This document shows, one piece after another, positions 8,306 to 16,200 of a stretch of DNA of 64,000 nt (the stretch's first letter is position 1; each line of letters starts with the position of its first letter). The position numbers were made by a program, and so were the translations under genes. Origin of the DNA: a virus; IMG/VR virus record IMGVR_UViG_3300035694_000001, positions 1 through 64,000 of that record. One strand, 5' to 3'. The notes under the pieces are model-generated. The model did no database searches and was not told the DNA's origin. It saw only the letters and a list, made by a program, of their open reading frames with translations.

Positions 8306-8551
8306 ATGGGTAATTACAACACGGCGCAACGAGTCGCATTGCTTAAACAAGGTAAAGCTTTGCCGCCCGTGGGGGATGGCCCACCACGATTCCCGATCGA
8401 TGACGGGTCAGATGTCGATAGTGCGATACATCTGGCCAAAACCAACGAAGAGCGAGCCCACATTTATAAGCAAGCTAAGCGGCTCGGCCAGCTGGGCAAG
8501 ATTCCGGCTAACTGGAAGCCTGACGGCACAATGCGAGGGGATGGGGCATGA
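8306..8551 (+). CDS. Small head-region hypothetical protein
   Basis: An 81-residue protein with the segment DSAIHLAKTNEERAHIYKQA, which resembles short repeats often fused to phage head-morphogenesis or muramidase-like proteins. ATG 8306 follows AGGAGGG. It overlaps the next gene by four bases. A role in head assembly is likely from position only. Confidence 0.65.
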   Translation: MGNYNTAQRVALLKQGKALPPVGDGPPRFPIDDGSDVDSAIHLAKTNEERAHIYKQAKRLGQLGKIPANWKPDGTMRGDGA

Positions 8552-8787
8552 CGGAGGCTGCCAAGCTGAATCGTTTGCAGATTATATGGCTTGATCGGAA
8601 CTACTACATTCGGAAACGACGCGAGAAGATTGTACGTTGGGTTGCTTGGCACCTTCCACATGAACTAGTGACGTGGTGTTATTTTCGGGTGGCGGCTCAC
8701 GCAACGGGTATGCAATACCCGACATCGAACGCTTGCGATGTTCTCATGATGGACGCTATCAAGCGGTGGGATACTGCGAAAAAGTGA
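8548..8787 (+). CDS. Hypothetical basic helical protein
   Basis: A 79-residue protein rich in Arg, Lys and Trp, with no recognised motif. Its ATG overlaps the previous stop. It stands between the MuF and scaffold genes. Function unknown. Confidence 0.6.
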   Translation: MTEAAKLNRLQIIWLDRNYYIRKRREKIVRWVAWHLPHELVTWCYFRVAAHATGMQYPTSNACDVLMMDAIKRWDTAKK

Positions 8788-8871
8788 CTTCTCTGCAATT
8801 CGGCAGAGCTGCGTGACGGCCACGCTCAAGAGCCGGCATTGTCGACGGACATAAAACGGAGAGGTTGAATC

Positions 8872-9447
8872 ATGGCTGACGAAGACACCAACAATGACGC
8901 CGAGGGCGGGCAAGACCAGCAGGATCCGTTAATTGGTGGGCATGATAAGCAGGGGCCGGCCGACACCAGCCGCCAAGACCATGAGGAAGATGTCAAACAA
9001 GAAGCCGAGGATAAAGGTAAGACACTTTCTCAAGCCGAGGTAGACAAGATTGTCGCTGAGCGCGTCGCGCGAGAGCGTAAGAAGTTCGCAGATTACGAGG
9101 ATCTGAAGAAGAAAGCCTCGGAGTACGACAAGTTCCAAGATAGTCAGAAGACTGAGCTGCAGAAGAAAGAAGATCAGATAGCGGCTCAAGCTATCGAACT
9201 GCAGAAATACAAGGTATCTGAAATCCGGCAAGCTGCGGCGAAGGCTGCTGGGCTTGATTCTGATTTGGCTGAGTTCATTACTGCAGCCGATCCGGGAGAA
9301 GCGGAAGAGCAGGCAAAGAAACTAGCTGAGCGGTTCAAAGCTTCAGCGAAGCAGCCTGACTTCAAACAAGGCGCCCGGCAGACTCCTCCTCCGCAGCGTT
9401 CTCGGGATGAATTGCTGCGCAATTTGGCGGGTTTCAGCAAACAGTAA
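8872..9447 (+). CDS. Capsid scaffolding protein
   Basis: A 191-residue, highly charged, helical protein with an acidic Asp/Gln-rich first third and a Glu/Lys coiled-coil middle (residues about 60-115), ending in a basic tail. Composition and position directly before the capsid gene are typical of siphovirus scaffolds, which shape the prohead and then leave. No protease motif is seen. Confidence 0.85.
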   Translation: MADEDTNNDAEGGQDQQDPLIGGHDKQGPADTSRQDHEEDVKQEAEDKGKTLSQAEVDKIVAERVARERKKFADYEDLKKKASEYDKFQDSQKTELQKKEDQIAAQAIELQKYKVSEIRQAAAKAAGLDSDLAEFITAADPGEAEEQAKKLAERFKASAKQPDFKQGARQTPPPQRSRDELLRNLAGFSKQ

Positions 9448-9450
9448 TCA

Positions 9451-9468
9451 CAGGGCGTGCTAGCCCTG
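9451..9468 (+). terminator. Short hairpin before the capsid gene
   Basis: CAGGGC (9451-9456) pairs with GCCCTG (9463-9468) over a six-base loop. There is no strong T run, so it may be a partial terminator or an RNA-stabilising hairpin that raises capsid expression. The capsid ribosome site AAGGAG lies downstream. Confidence 0.4.
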
Positions 9469-9496
9469 CCTTTCAGTGTAAGGAGATAGGGTCAGC

Positions 9497-10462
9497 ATGA
9501 CCACATACAATACCGGTATTAACCGAGGTAGCCCTCCGTACAGCACAGACCCGCTTGTTCCTGAGCCGTTGGCTGAGGACATCATCCAGATGCTGCCTCA
9601 GCAGTCGTCGGTTATGAGCATGGCACGGAATGTGCCGATGTCCACCCGGACTCAGCGGCTGCCCGTGCTAGATGTTCTTCCCCAGGCGTACTGGGTTTCC
9701 GGCGACAGCGGTTTGAAGCAGACGACATCAATGGTGTGGAAGAACGTCACACTGGTAGTTGAAGAGTTGGCTGCGCTGGTGCCAATCCCTGATGCGTACT
9801 TGGCAGATACCAACATTCCGTTGTGGGATGAAGTACGGCCGAGGTTGGTGGAAGCCCTGGGGCGTGCTGTTGACGGCGCGTGCCTCTTCGGCACTAACAA
9901 GCCGGCTACATGGCCTTCTGCCATCATCCCGGCGGCCATCGCGGCGGGCAACATCATCACGGACACAAGCCCGGACATCCCTGCTGCCGTGGCGTCGCTG
10001 GCTGAGCGCGTCGCACTGGACGGGTATACCAACATCAATGGTTGGATGATCCGGCCTGGATTTAAGTGGCGCCTGCTGCGCGTCCGTTCGAGCGGGTCTG
10101 GTGAGCCGATCTACATGCCGGATTTGCAGAACGGCAAGGGCGGAAGCCTGTATGGCTACCCACTGCAGGAAGTCAGTAATGGCTCCTGGGATCCGACTGT
10201 TGCTGATCTGCTGCTTGGTGACTGGTCAATGGCTATCATAGGCACTAGAAGCGATATCACCTTCAAAATGTTCGACCAGGGTGTAATCGTCGATGACACA
10301 GGCAAAGTTATTTATAACGCCGCTCAGCAAGATGGCCAGATTATGCGTGTCGTAATGCGTCTTGCGTTCGCGACAGCCAATCCGATCACCAACCTCAACA
10401 GCAACGACGCCACCCGCTACCCGTTCGGCGTGCTGTCTACAGGCTCGGCCTCGGCGAGCTGA
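9497..10462 (+). CDS. Major capsid protein (HK97 fold)
   Basis: A 321-residue protein. The opening with IIQMLPQQSSVMSMARNVPM, the ...TQRLPVLD strand and the later LVPIPDAYLADTNIPLWDEV segment (E-loop to spine helix) follow the actinophage HK97-fold capsid pattern. It builds the icosahedral shell. It follows the scaffold at 49 bases. The next functional gene is a glycosyltransferase, which suggests the shell may be sugar-modified. Confidence 0.9.
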   Translation: MTTYNTGINRGSPPYSTDPLVPEPLAEDIIQMLPQQSSVMSMARNVPMSTRTQRLPVLDVLPQAYWVSGDSGLKQTTSMVWKNVTLVVEELAALVPIPDAYLADTNIPLWDEVRPRLVEALGRAVDGACLFGTNKPATWPSAIIPAAIAAGNIITDTSPDIPAAVASLAERVALDGYTNINGWMIRPGFKWRLLRVRSSGSGEPIYMPDLQNGKGGSLYGYPLQEVSNGSWDPTVADLLLGDWSMAIIGTRSDITFKMFDQGVIVDDTGKVIYNAAQQDGQIMRVVMRLAFATANPITNLNSNDATRYPFGVLSTGSASAS

Positions 10463-10492
10463 TCACGGAGTGTGATAGGCTGACAGAGTAAA

Positions 10493-10549
10493 GCCCCGGC
10501 AAGCGATTAGGCCCGCCTGCCGGGGCACGCCAAACCTGAGAGAGCAGGT
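10493..10549 (+). promoter_or_regulatory. Two-hairpin leader of an HNH gene, copy 2
   Basis: Hairpin one pairs GCCCCGGC (10493-10500) with GCCGGGGC (10519-10526). Hairpin two pairs ACCTG (10534-10538) with CAGGT (10545-10549) around AGAGAG. ATG 10555 follows. Hairpin two has the same stem sequence as at 1883-1898. Hairpin one could also terminate capsid transcripts. Confidence 0.6.
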
Positions 10550-10554
10550 CTAGC

Positions 10555-11244
10555 ATGGTTCAGGGTACACGAGTCTGCTATCCGTGCGGTATACCACTCG
10601 ATAACACAGATGTTCGGCGTAAATACTGCTCAGGTAGATGCAAAGAGTGGGCTCGTTTGCACCCTGGAATGAAACGGTACTCGACTGAAGATCGTAAATG
10701 CTTATATATAGGGTGTAGAAAATCACTTAACCATCGCAGAATAGATGTGTCGTTTTGTGATCAGCTATGCTATGCGCGATTTATCTTTGGTCGCCCGGCA
10801 GTTCCTTTGTCATTGGTTTGTGAGTGCAGTACAGTGTTTACGCCCTGTAATTTGCGTCAGCATTTTTGCTCCAAGCCATGCAGTCAGCGTGCGGCGGGCC
10901 GCAAATGGCGAGCCAAAAACCCTGTGTACGTTCGACAGGTGCAGCATTTTCGCCGACTACAGATTACAAGCCATCCAGATAGTGTGAAGGTAACTTATCG
11001 AGACTGGCAAAAGCTTTGCCGCCGGTACCGTGGGTGCTGTGCTTATTGTGGAAAAGCCACGCCATCTCCACACATGGATCATGTAGTGCCTATCAACAAA
11101 GGTGGGCGGCATGGCATAGGTAACATCCTGCCCGCGTGCTTGAAATGCAATATCTCGAAACATGATAAACTATTGGTGGTGTGGCGGCATGCGCATTTTG
11201 TTTATGGTGCATTTGTGGTTACCCCAGCACTGCGCTGGGGCTGA
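10555..11244 (+). CDS. Zinc-finger HNH endonuclease (homing type), copy 2
   Basis: A 229-residue protein. Zinc-like modules appear at CYPCGIPL, YCSGRCKEW, CECSTVF and CSKPCSQR. The HNH domain is CAYCGKAT, then HMDHVVPINKGG, then CLKCNISK. After the HNH core the frame runs 56 bases into the glycosyltransferase gene. It is more A/T-rich by eye than the capsid gene before it, consistent with transfer. Likely a mobile homing gene inserted after the capsid gene. Confidence 0.85.
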   Translation: MVQGTRVCYPCGIPLDNTDVRRKYCSGRCKEWARLHPGMKRYSTEDRKCLYIGCRKSLNHRRIDVSFCDQLCYARFIFGRPAVPLSLVCECSTVFTPCNLRQHFCSKPCSQRAAGRKWRAKNPVYVRQVQHFRRLQITSHPDSVKVTYRDWQKLCRRYRGCCAYCGKATPSPHMDHVVPINKGGRHGIGNILPACLKCNISKHDKLLVVWRHAHFVYGAFVVTPALRWG

Positions 11245-12211
11245 GACAACCGCAGCCGCGTTTGCTAAGAAGCTGATCGATGATGGCCATCATGTCACGA
11301 TTCAACTCTCTATGCCGCATCCGATGTACGTTACAGGTCCTTACATGCATGAAGGTTCGGCAGTTTACCCGTATGTAGATCAGGCTGACCCGCTGCGATG
11401 GTTAGCGGCACCGGAAGGCAAGCCTGATTTGATAGTCACGTACTTGATGAATACACTGCGGGCCTCGATACTCGGTAAGATGCATGGCATCCCGGTAATA
11501 ACGCTTATGCACAATGATCACATGAAGAGCAGGCATGATCTGAAGCATGGCACGGATCTGGTAGTTTACAATACCGAGTGGATGAAAAAAGCTGTCGAGG
11601 ACTGGTATCGGGACTACCTCGGCGAACCGCCGCGCGGTATTGTCATTCGGCCACCCATCTTCCCAGCCCAGTACCGGGTAACCCCGCCTACCACAGCTAA
11701 AGGGCGTGTTACCCTAATTAATTTGTTTGAAGACAAAGGTTCCGAGATTTTTTATGCGCTGGCTGAGCGTTTCCCGCGCTTGAAGTTCCTTGGTGTTTGC
11801 GGGGCCTACGGCAAACAAGATGTACGGAAAATGCCCAACGTCGAGATTATCCCGCATGTAGCCGCTCACCACATGACCACCCAGGTCTACGCCCGGACGC
11901 GTGTGCTGCTCATGCCCTCGGTCTACGAGAGCTACGGCCGTGCCGGCGTCGAGGCAGCGTGTTCCGGCATCCCGACCATCGCTACGCCAACGCCGGGTCT
12001 GCGGGAAGCGCTGGGCGACGGCGGTGTGTTTGCTGAAGCCAATGACTTCAACGCATGGACAGCTGCGCTGGCGGTCCTCACGACGGCGAAGGGCTGGCTT
12101 GCCGCCTCAACGAGAGCGAAGCAGATACCCACTCGTCTCACGACTGAGGCTGACCTAGAGCGGTGGGCTGGGGCAGCACAACGAACGGCCCGCATGCCGG
12201 TCTTGACCTAG
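11189..12211 (+). CDS. Glycosyltransferase, GT-B fold (GT4-like)
   Basis: A 340-residue enzyme starting at ATG 11189 after GGTGTGGCGGC. The opening RILFMVHLWLPQHCAGAE is the Rossmann-type first strand and loop of GT4 enzymes. The C-terminal half has PSVYESYGRAGVEA with the EX7E arrangement that binds the nucleotide sugar. It should transfer a sugar to an acceptor in the host cytoplasm. Its place between capsid and connector genes suggests modification of virion proteins, as shown for some mycobacteriophage capsids and tail tubes. Acceptor and sugar are unknown. Confidence 0.85.
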   Translation: MRILFMVHLWLPQHCAGAETTAAAFAKKLIDDGHHVTIQLSMPHPMYVTGPYMHEGSAVYPYVDQADPLRWLAAPEGKPDLIVTYLMNTLRASILGKMHGIPVITLMHNDHMKSRHDLKHGTDLVVYNTEWMKKAVEDWYRDYLGEPPRGIVIRPPIFPAQYRVTPPTTAKGRVTLINLFEDKGSEIFYALAERFPRLKFLGVCGAYGKQDVRKMPNVEIIPHVAAHHMTTQVYARTRVLLMPSVYESYGRAGVEAACSGIPTIATPTPGLREALGDGGVFAEANDFNAWTAALAVLTTAKGWLAASTRAKQIPTRLTTEADLERWAGAAQRTARMPVLT

Positions 12212-12220
12212 GAGGTTGCA

Positions 12221-12841
12221 ATGTCACTACCTCCGCTGATCGCACCAACAGATGTGGTCGCCCGGCTACCTTCCACCTATGTGATTGAGAATGCACGAGC
12301 TATAGCGCTTATTGCTGATGCCTCAGCGACTGCTCGGCGTATCTCCAAACAAGATTTCACAGTAAATCAGTCTACTGTAGGTATTCGCCCGGTCGGCTAC
12401 AGGCTTATTCTTCCGCAACGGCCAGTTATCTCAGTGGATAGTATTGCTATCAGATTGCCTAACAGTTCTTCATTGGTGACTATTCCCGGCTGGTACTGGG
12501 ATGGGTCGGATGAAGTATGGCTCACTGACGGCGGCTCGATTATCAACTTGGCTGAAGAAGTGCTGTTCGCTTTGCAGTGGCAGAGCCCAATGTGCTTTAC
12601 CACGTACACGCACGGGTATACAAGCATCCCTGATGATATCGTTGGGGTTGTGTGCTCGATGGTAATTCGTATTCTTACCGCCCCTGGCCTTGGCGGTGTG
12701 ATCTCAGAAACTGTGGGTGAGTACTCGTATCGCCTCTCGGATGCAGCGGCTCAGGGTACTATGGGTGTGACTGATGCCGAGAAGAAGATCCTAGAGTCTT
12801 ACCTGCCACGTCGGACATCAACCGCTGAATTGAGAGGGTAG
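12221..12841 (+). CDS. Head-tail adaptor protein
   Basis: A 206-residue protein. The N-terminal helices (TDVVARLPSTYVIENARAIA) and the later DDIVGVVCSMVIRIL segment fit gp6/gp15-like head-completion proteins that bind below the portal. Position first among the connector genes supports this. AGGAGG precedes ATG 12221. Confidence 0.7.
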   Translation: MSLPPLIAPTDVVARLPSTYVIENARAIALIADASATARRISKQDFTVNQSTVGIRPVGYRLILPQRPVISVDSIAIRLPNSSSLVTIPGWYWDGSDEVWLTDGGSIINLAEEVLFALQWQSPMCFTTYTHGYTSIPDDIVGVVCSMVIRILTAPGLGGVISETVGEYSYRLSDAAAQGTMGVTDAEKKILESYLPRRTSTAELRG

Positions 12842-12844
12842 AGA

Positions 12845-13066
12845 ATGAAGAGTGCCGAGATCAAGGGTTATCGGGAGCTGAGCGAAGATGATATTGAGTT
12901 GGTTAACCTGATCAAAGACGCTGAGATTCAAGTAGCTAAGGTATGGCGGGTAATCGAAAACAGAAGCGTTAGCGACCGACGTTGGGTGGCTATCGCTAAG
13001 ACACATTTTCAGGATGGTTTCATGGCATTGGTGCGTTCGGTTACGAAACCTGAGGATGTGTTCTAG
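12845..13066 (+). CDS. Small hypothetical protein in connector region
   Basis: A 73-residue, charged helical protein (ELSEDDIELVNLIKDAE). It lies three bases after the adaptor gene and is followed closely by the stopper-like gene. It is not a standard connector component. The segment DAEIQVAKVWRVIE resembles small phage proteins annotated as hypothetical (Acb2-like in general form), but I cannot assign it. Confidence 0.6.
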   Translation: MKSAEIKGYRELSEDDIELVNLIKDAEIQVAKVWRVIENRSVSDRRWVAIAKTHFQDGFMALVRSVTKPEDVF

Positions 13067-13074
13067 GGGGTCTG

Positions 13075-13413
13075 ATGTTCTTTGCTCACCCTCAAACAGT
13101 GCGGGTAAATCATCGTGAGATTGACCGTAACGGAGATTACGTGGTCACAGATTCGTATGATTTGCCCGGATGCGCGATAAGCTTGGCAAGCAAGACCCGT
13201 GCTTACGAAACAGAGACGCCCGACAGAGACACCGTGCGGGCGCAAACTATATTGTTCGCGCCCAGCGGCTCGGATATTCGTACCAATGACACAGTTACTT
13301 TGTTAACGGACAACACCACCTGGCATGTGTGGGGTTTGCCGACTGGATTTCAGAGCCCGTTTACAGGGTGGGCTCCTGGGATGCAGGTGCCGCTGCGGCT
13401 GTACGAGGGCTAG
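13075..13413 (+). CDS. Head-tail connector (stopper-like)
   Basis: A 112-residue beta-rich protein. The TQTILFAP...GSDIRTNDTVTLL pattern and final barrel strand are typical of short head-closure proteins that plug the connector after packaging. GGGGG precedes ATG 13075. Its last 53 bases overlap the 3' end of a leftward gene. Confidence 0.65.
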   Translation: MFFAHPQTVRVNHREIDRNGDYVVTDSYDLPGCAISLASKTRAYETETPDRDTVRAQTILFAPSGSDIRTNDTVTLLTDNTTWHVWGLPTGFQSPFTGWAPGMQVPLRLYEG

Positions 13414-13861
13414 ACCGCCGCACGAGGGTCCACGTCAGGCCGGCGGCCAGCAAGCCTGCCGTCAGTGCGGCCACGATGTTCACAGATGCCACGCTGATAG
13501 CCACAAGAACCAAGAACACCACCCAGGCCCAGCCCACCACACGAAGTATTCTAGTGGCCCACAAGGGGCCCGGCGTGCGCCTGGTGACGCGTTGCTGGGT
13601 ATTTTCCCTTCTGGTAGCGAGACGTTCTTTCCGTGCTACAGCCCGTTGGTGCCTTGCCTCTGAGGCTGCTACTCGGCGTTCTCGCGCTTCCTGCCGCGCC
13701 GCACGCTCACGTTCGAGCTTGCCAGGGTCAGCAATCTGCTCCAGCAACTTTGTCTGAGCCTGCAGCTCTCGGAGTTGAGATTTGGCGACGCGTTGTTTCT
13801 TCGAGCTGCCGTGCACGAGCCCGCCGGTGCCGAGCATGAGCGTGCCTCTGATGAGTCCCAT
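13361..13861 (-). CDS. Reverse-oriented two-pass membrane protein with coiled coil
   Basis: A 166-residue protein: a Gly-rich N-terminus, a long Arg/Glu/Gln coiled coil (about residues 20-95) and two transmembrane segments near 106-145, ending in an Ala/Pro tail. It has its own conserved promoter-like block at 13900-13930. It sits head to head with the next connector gene. Membrane location and separate control suggest a moron-type gene, for example one acting on superinfecting phages; that role is inference. Confidence 0.7.
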   Translation of the reverse strand: MGLIRGTLMLGTGGLVHGSSKKQRVAKSQLRELQAQTKLLEQIADPGKLERERAARQEARERRVAASEARHQRAVARKERLATRRENTQQRVTRRTPGPLWATRILRVVGWAWVVFLVLVAISVASVNIVAALTAGLLAAGLTWTLVRRSSPRTAAAAPASQEPTL

Positions 13862-13899
13862 CGGTCTGCCTTCCTACTTTGTTGATGTGCTTGTGGCCG

Positions 13900-13930
13900 G
13901 TGTATCGGATCCTAGCTACTGAGTGTTACA
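13900..13930 (-). promoter_or_regulatory. Conserved promoter-like block, copy B
   Basis: Read leftward: TGTAACACTCAGTAGC, TAGGATCC, GATACAC. It lies 39 bases upstream of the leftward gene ending at 13361. The adjacent AGGGGG serves as ribosome site for the rightward gene at 13941, exactly as at 5976-6017. Confidence 0.55.
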
Positions 13931-13940
13931 GGGGGTTGAT

Positions 13941-14279
13941 GTGGGATTCTCGCGTGTCTCGATCAGCTACCCCGGCCTGGGTGACTACATGCGCACCTCG
14001 GAGGCGCTTCGTGTGGCGCTGCGGGCCCATGCCGAGGTAGGAGTGAGGTTCGCTAAGTCCATTGCTCCGGTAGGTCCGTCACGAGACAAGCACCGTACCG
14101 AGTTCCGCGACAGCATCCATTCCGAGGCGGATAAGGGGCTAGACGGCCGGTCTGCTGCGCGCATCGTGGCATCGCCGATCTGGCCGGAAGTCGGCCGTAA
14201 GCACATGCGTCCATACGCGGGCTCACACACTCTACGTCGGACAGCCCAGTATCTCAACGCGCCGAAACGGAGCGCCTAG
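13941..14279 (+). CDS. Head-tail connector / neck protein (HK97 gp10-like)
   Basis: A 112-residue protein starting at GTG 13941, five bases after AGGGGG; an upstream GTG at 13923 is possible but lies in the regulatory block. An internal helix ALRVALRAHAEVGVRFAKSI followed by AP(V)GPSRDKHRTEFRDSI is the classical HK97 gp10-like pattern. It forms part of the neck ring. Its stop is immediately followed by the next ATG. Confidence 0.75.
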   Translation: MGFSRVSISYPGLGDYMRTSEALRVALRAHAEVGVRFAKSIAPVGPSRDKHRTEFRDSIHSEADKGLDGRSAARIVASPIWPEVGRKHMRPYAGSHTLRRTAQYLNAPKRSA

Positions 14280-14687
14280 ATGGGCCTTAATCTACCTCCT
14301 TTCGCCGACGCTGAAGAGGTCGCCTATGTGCTGCTTAGTACCGTAGGTAACGTAGTTAAAGGCACTCCGACTAACATCGTTACACCGGTTATTGTCATTC
14401 GCCGCATCGGCGGCCACAGCGACTATGTAACGGACTTTCCGGAGATCCATGTTTCGGCTATCGGAGATACTCGGATGCAGTCCTCGCGGTTGCAGATACT
14501 GTGCCAGCAACAGATAGAAAACTCTTTCGCTACTGAGGTGACGCTACCTGATAACTCGGTAGTGCTGATCGACGGCACAACAACTCTCACTAGTGGGCAT
14601 ATTGAGGCATACGAAAACGTGGATCTTCGTGAAGTTTCTGCTATATATCAGATACGGATGCGCCGGCCAATCATAGCCGCGCACTAG
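14280..14687 (+). CDS. Tail terminator protein
   Basis: A 135-residue alpha/beta protein. The VVIRRIGG and SSRLQILCQQQ segments, and its place between the neck protein and tail tube, fit the gpU/HK97 gp10-type terminator that ends tail-tube growth. It starts directly after the upstream stop. Assignment rests on position and overall pattern. Confidence 0.65.
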   Translation: MGLNLPPFADAEEVAYVLLSTVGNVVKGTPTNIVTPVIVIRRIGGHSDYVTDFPEIHVSAIGDTRMQSSRLQILCQQQIENSFATEVTLPDNSVVLIDGTTTLTSGHIEAYENVDLREVSAIYQIRMRRPIIAAH

Positions 14688-14700
14688 GAGGAAAGCAGCT

Positions 14701-15384
14701 GTGGCCGACTACACCAGTATTGCTCATCGTCAAGCAACCCTCATTCGGAAAGCGTTGGAAGGCTCGGTATTCATTGCGCCTTACACGGCGGCGGCTATCA
14801 CAAGTATCACGACAGGCGCCTCTCAAGATATTGCACCGTTGCCTGCCGGGTATGTCGACGTTGGAATGATTGATAAGAAGGCTGCGCCTACGTGGGGCAG
14901 CAAGGTGACATCACAGGAAGTGATGGCCTGGGGCGATGTTTATGCCGCACGACGTGATATCACGAAGATTGACGGCAGCCTCAAATTCACCATGCTTGAA
15001 ACGAACCGGACTTCCCTGCAGCTGTACATGGGTCAAGACCTCACCGGTGTAGCACTGGCGCCGACTACTCGTGAATTGGTCATCAACCAGGCCGCCCGGC
15101 CTTCGCCGATCCCTTACCGCGTGTTAGGTATCACTCAGGACGGCACAGGCGCGAACGCCATCTACGTCGGTCGATTCTACCCACGCGCGTTCGTCACAGA
15201 TATTGGTGATCAGAAGTGGGATGATGATGCCGAGGCCCTGGTCTGGGACGTGACCCTCACTCCTCAGAATGACATCACGGTTGGCGGTCCTGGCGGCTCA
15301 CCGGTCGTGCATTACTTCGGCGGGCCAGGATGGCTCGCACTTCTTGCTGCTACAGGCTTCAATGCCAACCCTGGTGGCAGCTGA
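14701..15384 (+). CDS. Major tail tube protein
   Basis: A 227-residue beta-rich protein starting at GTG 14701 after AGGAGG. The YVDVGMIDKKAAPTWG opening and the PYRVLGITQDG segment match actinophage tail-tube subunits. It polymerises into the tail tube. An HNH gene follows at 75 bases, between this gene and the tail chaperones. Confidence 0.85.
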   Translation: MADYTSIAHRQATLIRKALEGSVFIAPYTAAAITSITTGASQDIAPLPAGYVDVGMIDKKAAPTWGSKVTSQEVMAWGDVYAARRDITKIDGSLKFTMLETNRTSLQLYMGQDLTGVALAPTTRELVINQAARPSPIPYRVLGITQDGTGANAIYVGRFYPRAFVTDIGDQKWDDDAEALVWDVTLTPQNDITVGGPGGSPVVHYFGGPGWLALLAATGFNANPGGS

Positions 15385-15404
15385 TGATACACTCTCAGTA
15401 AGGA

Positions 15405-15459
15405 CCCCGGCAGCTGTTGGTAGCAGCTCCGGGGCGTGGTCGACCGGTAAGGGGTCAAC
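15405..15459 (+). promoter_or_regulatory. Two-hairpin leader of an HNH gene, copy 3
   Basis: Hairpin one pairs CCCCGG (15405-15410) with CCGGGG (15429-15434), extended by AGCTG with CAGCT. Hairpin two pairs GACC (15442-15445) with GGTC (15453-15456) around a GGTAAGG ribosome site. It ends in TCAAC before ATG, as in copy 1. Confidence 0.55.
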
Positions 15460-16200
15460 ATGCTTGAGTGTACACGGTTAGTCTGCGAAAATTGCAGTAT
15501 TCAGTTTCTACGGCCGTCTAAAGATGGCCCTGTTCCTCGATGGTGTTTGTCTTGTCGTGCTGAACGTGCACGAATCAGACAACAAAAGTGGCAGCGAGCA
15601 AAAGCAGCTGAGCTAGCGGCACAAGCAATGCCTAAGATCGACATTTGCGCAGAGTGTGGGGTTAGTTTCTTTCGTCCGTGCTCTAATGGGGTTCGGCGAC
15701 GATGCGATTCTTGCCGGGCAGATCATAATAAAACCAGGCACAAGCTATATCAACCGAACCCCGATCGGTCACCTAAGCCGTGCGAGCTTTGTTTTATATC
15801 AATAATTCCTCAACCTGTTGGGCCCGTAGCTAGATGGTGCCGTCCGTGCGCTGTTATTGTGCAACGGCAACAACGAAATGCTTGGTTGAAAGCTCGCCCG
15901 GAACTGCAACGGGTTCAGTGGCAAGCACATAAGCAACGACGTCGAGCTGCGAAGCGGACTACTGAAGTTGAGCGGTTTAGCGTAGCTGAGATTTATGCAC
16001 GTGATAAGTGGCGTTGTGGGATTTGCTGCAAATTCGTAGATCGTGATTTGAAATACCCAGATCCGCAATCGCCATCGTTGGATCATGTCGTCCCATTGGC
16101 ACGCGGTGGGGCGCACACTCGCGCTAATGTCCAGCTTGCTCACTTACGCTGCAATTGTCTAAAACAAGATCGGATAACTGGTGGCCGCCTACAAACTTGA
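15460..16200 (+). CDS. Zinc-finger HNH endonuclease (homing type), copy 3
   Basis: A 246-residue protein with zinc-like modules at CENCSIQF, CLSCRAER, CAECGVSF, CDSCRADH, CELCFIS and CRPCAVIV. The HNH domain is CGICCKF, then SLDHVVPLARGG, then HLRCNCLK. Its last 20 bases overlap the tail chaperone gene. Same leader, order of modules and kind of 3' overlap as the copies at 1903 and 10555, so the three form a family spread through the virion module. Confidence 0.85.
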   Translation: MLECTRLVCENCSIQFLRPSKDGPVPRWCLSCRAERARIRQQKWQRAKAAELAAQAMPKIDICAECGVSFFRPCSNGVRRRCDSCRADHNKTRHKLYQPNPDRSPKPCELCFISIIPQPVGPVARWCRPCAVIVQRQQRNAWLKARPELQRVQWQAHKQRRRAAKRTTEVERFSVAEIYARDKWRCGICCKFVDRDLKYPDPQSPSLDHVVPLARGGAHTRANVQLAHLRCNCLKQDRITGGRLQT

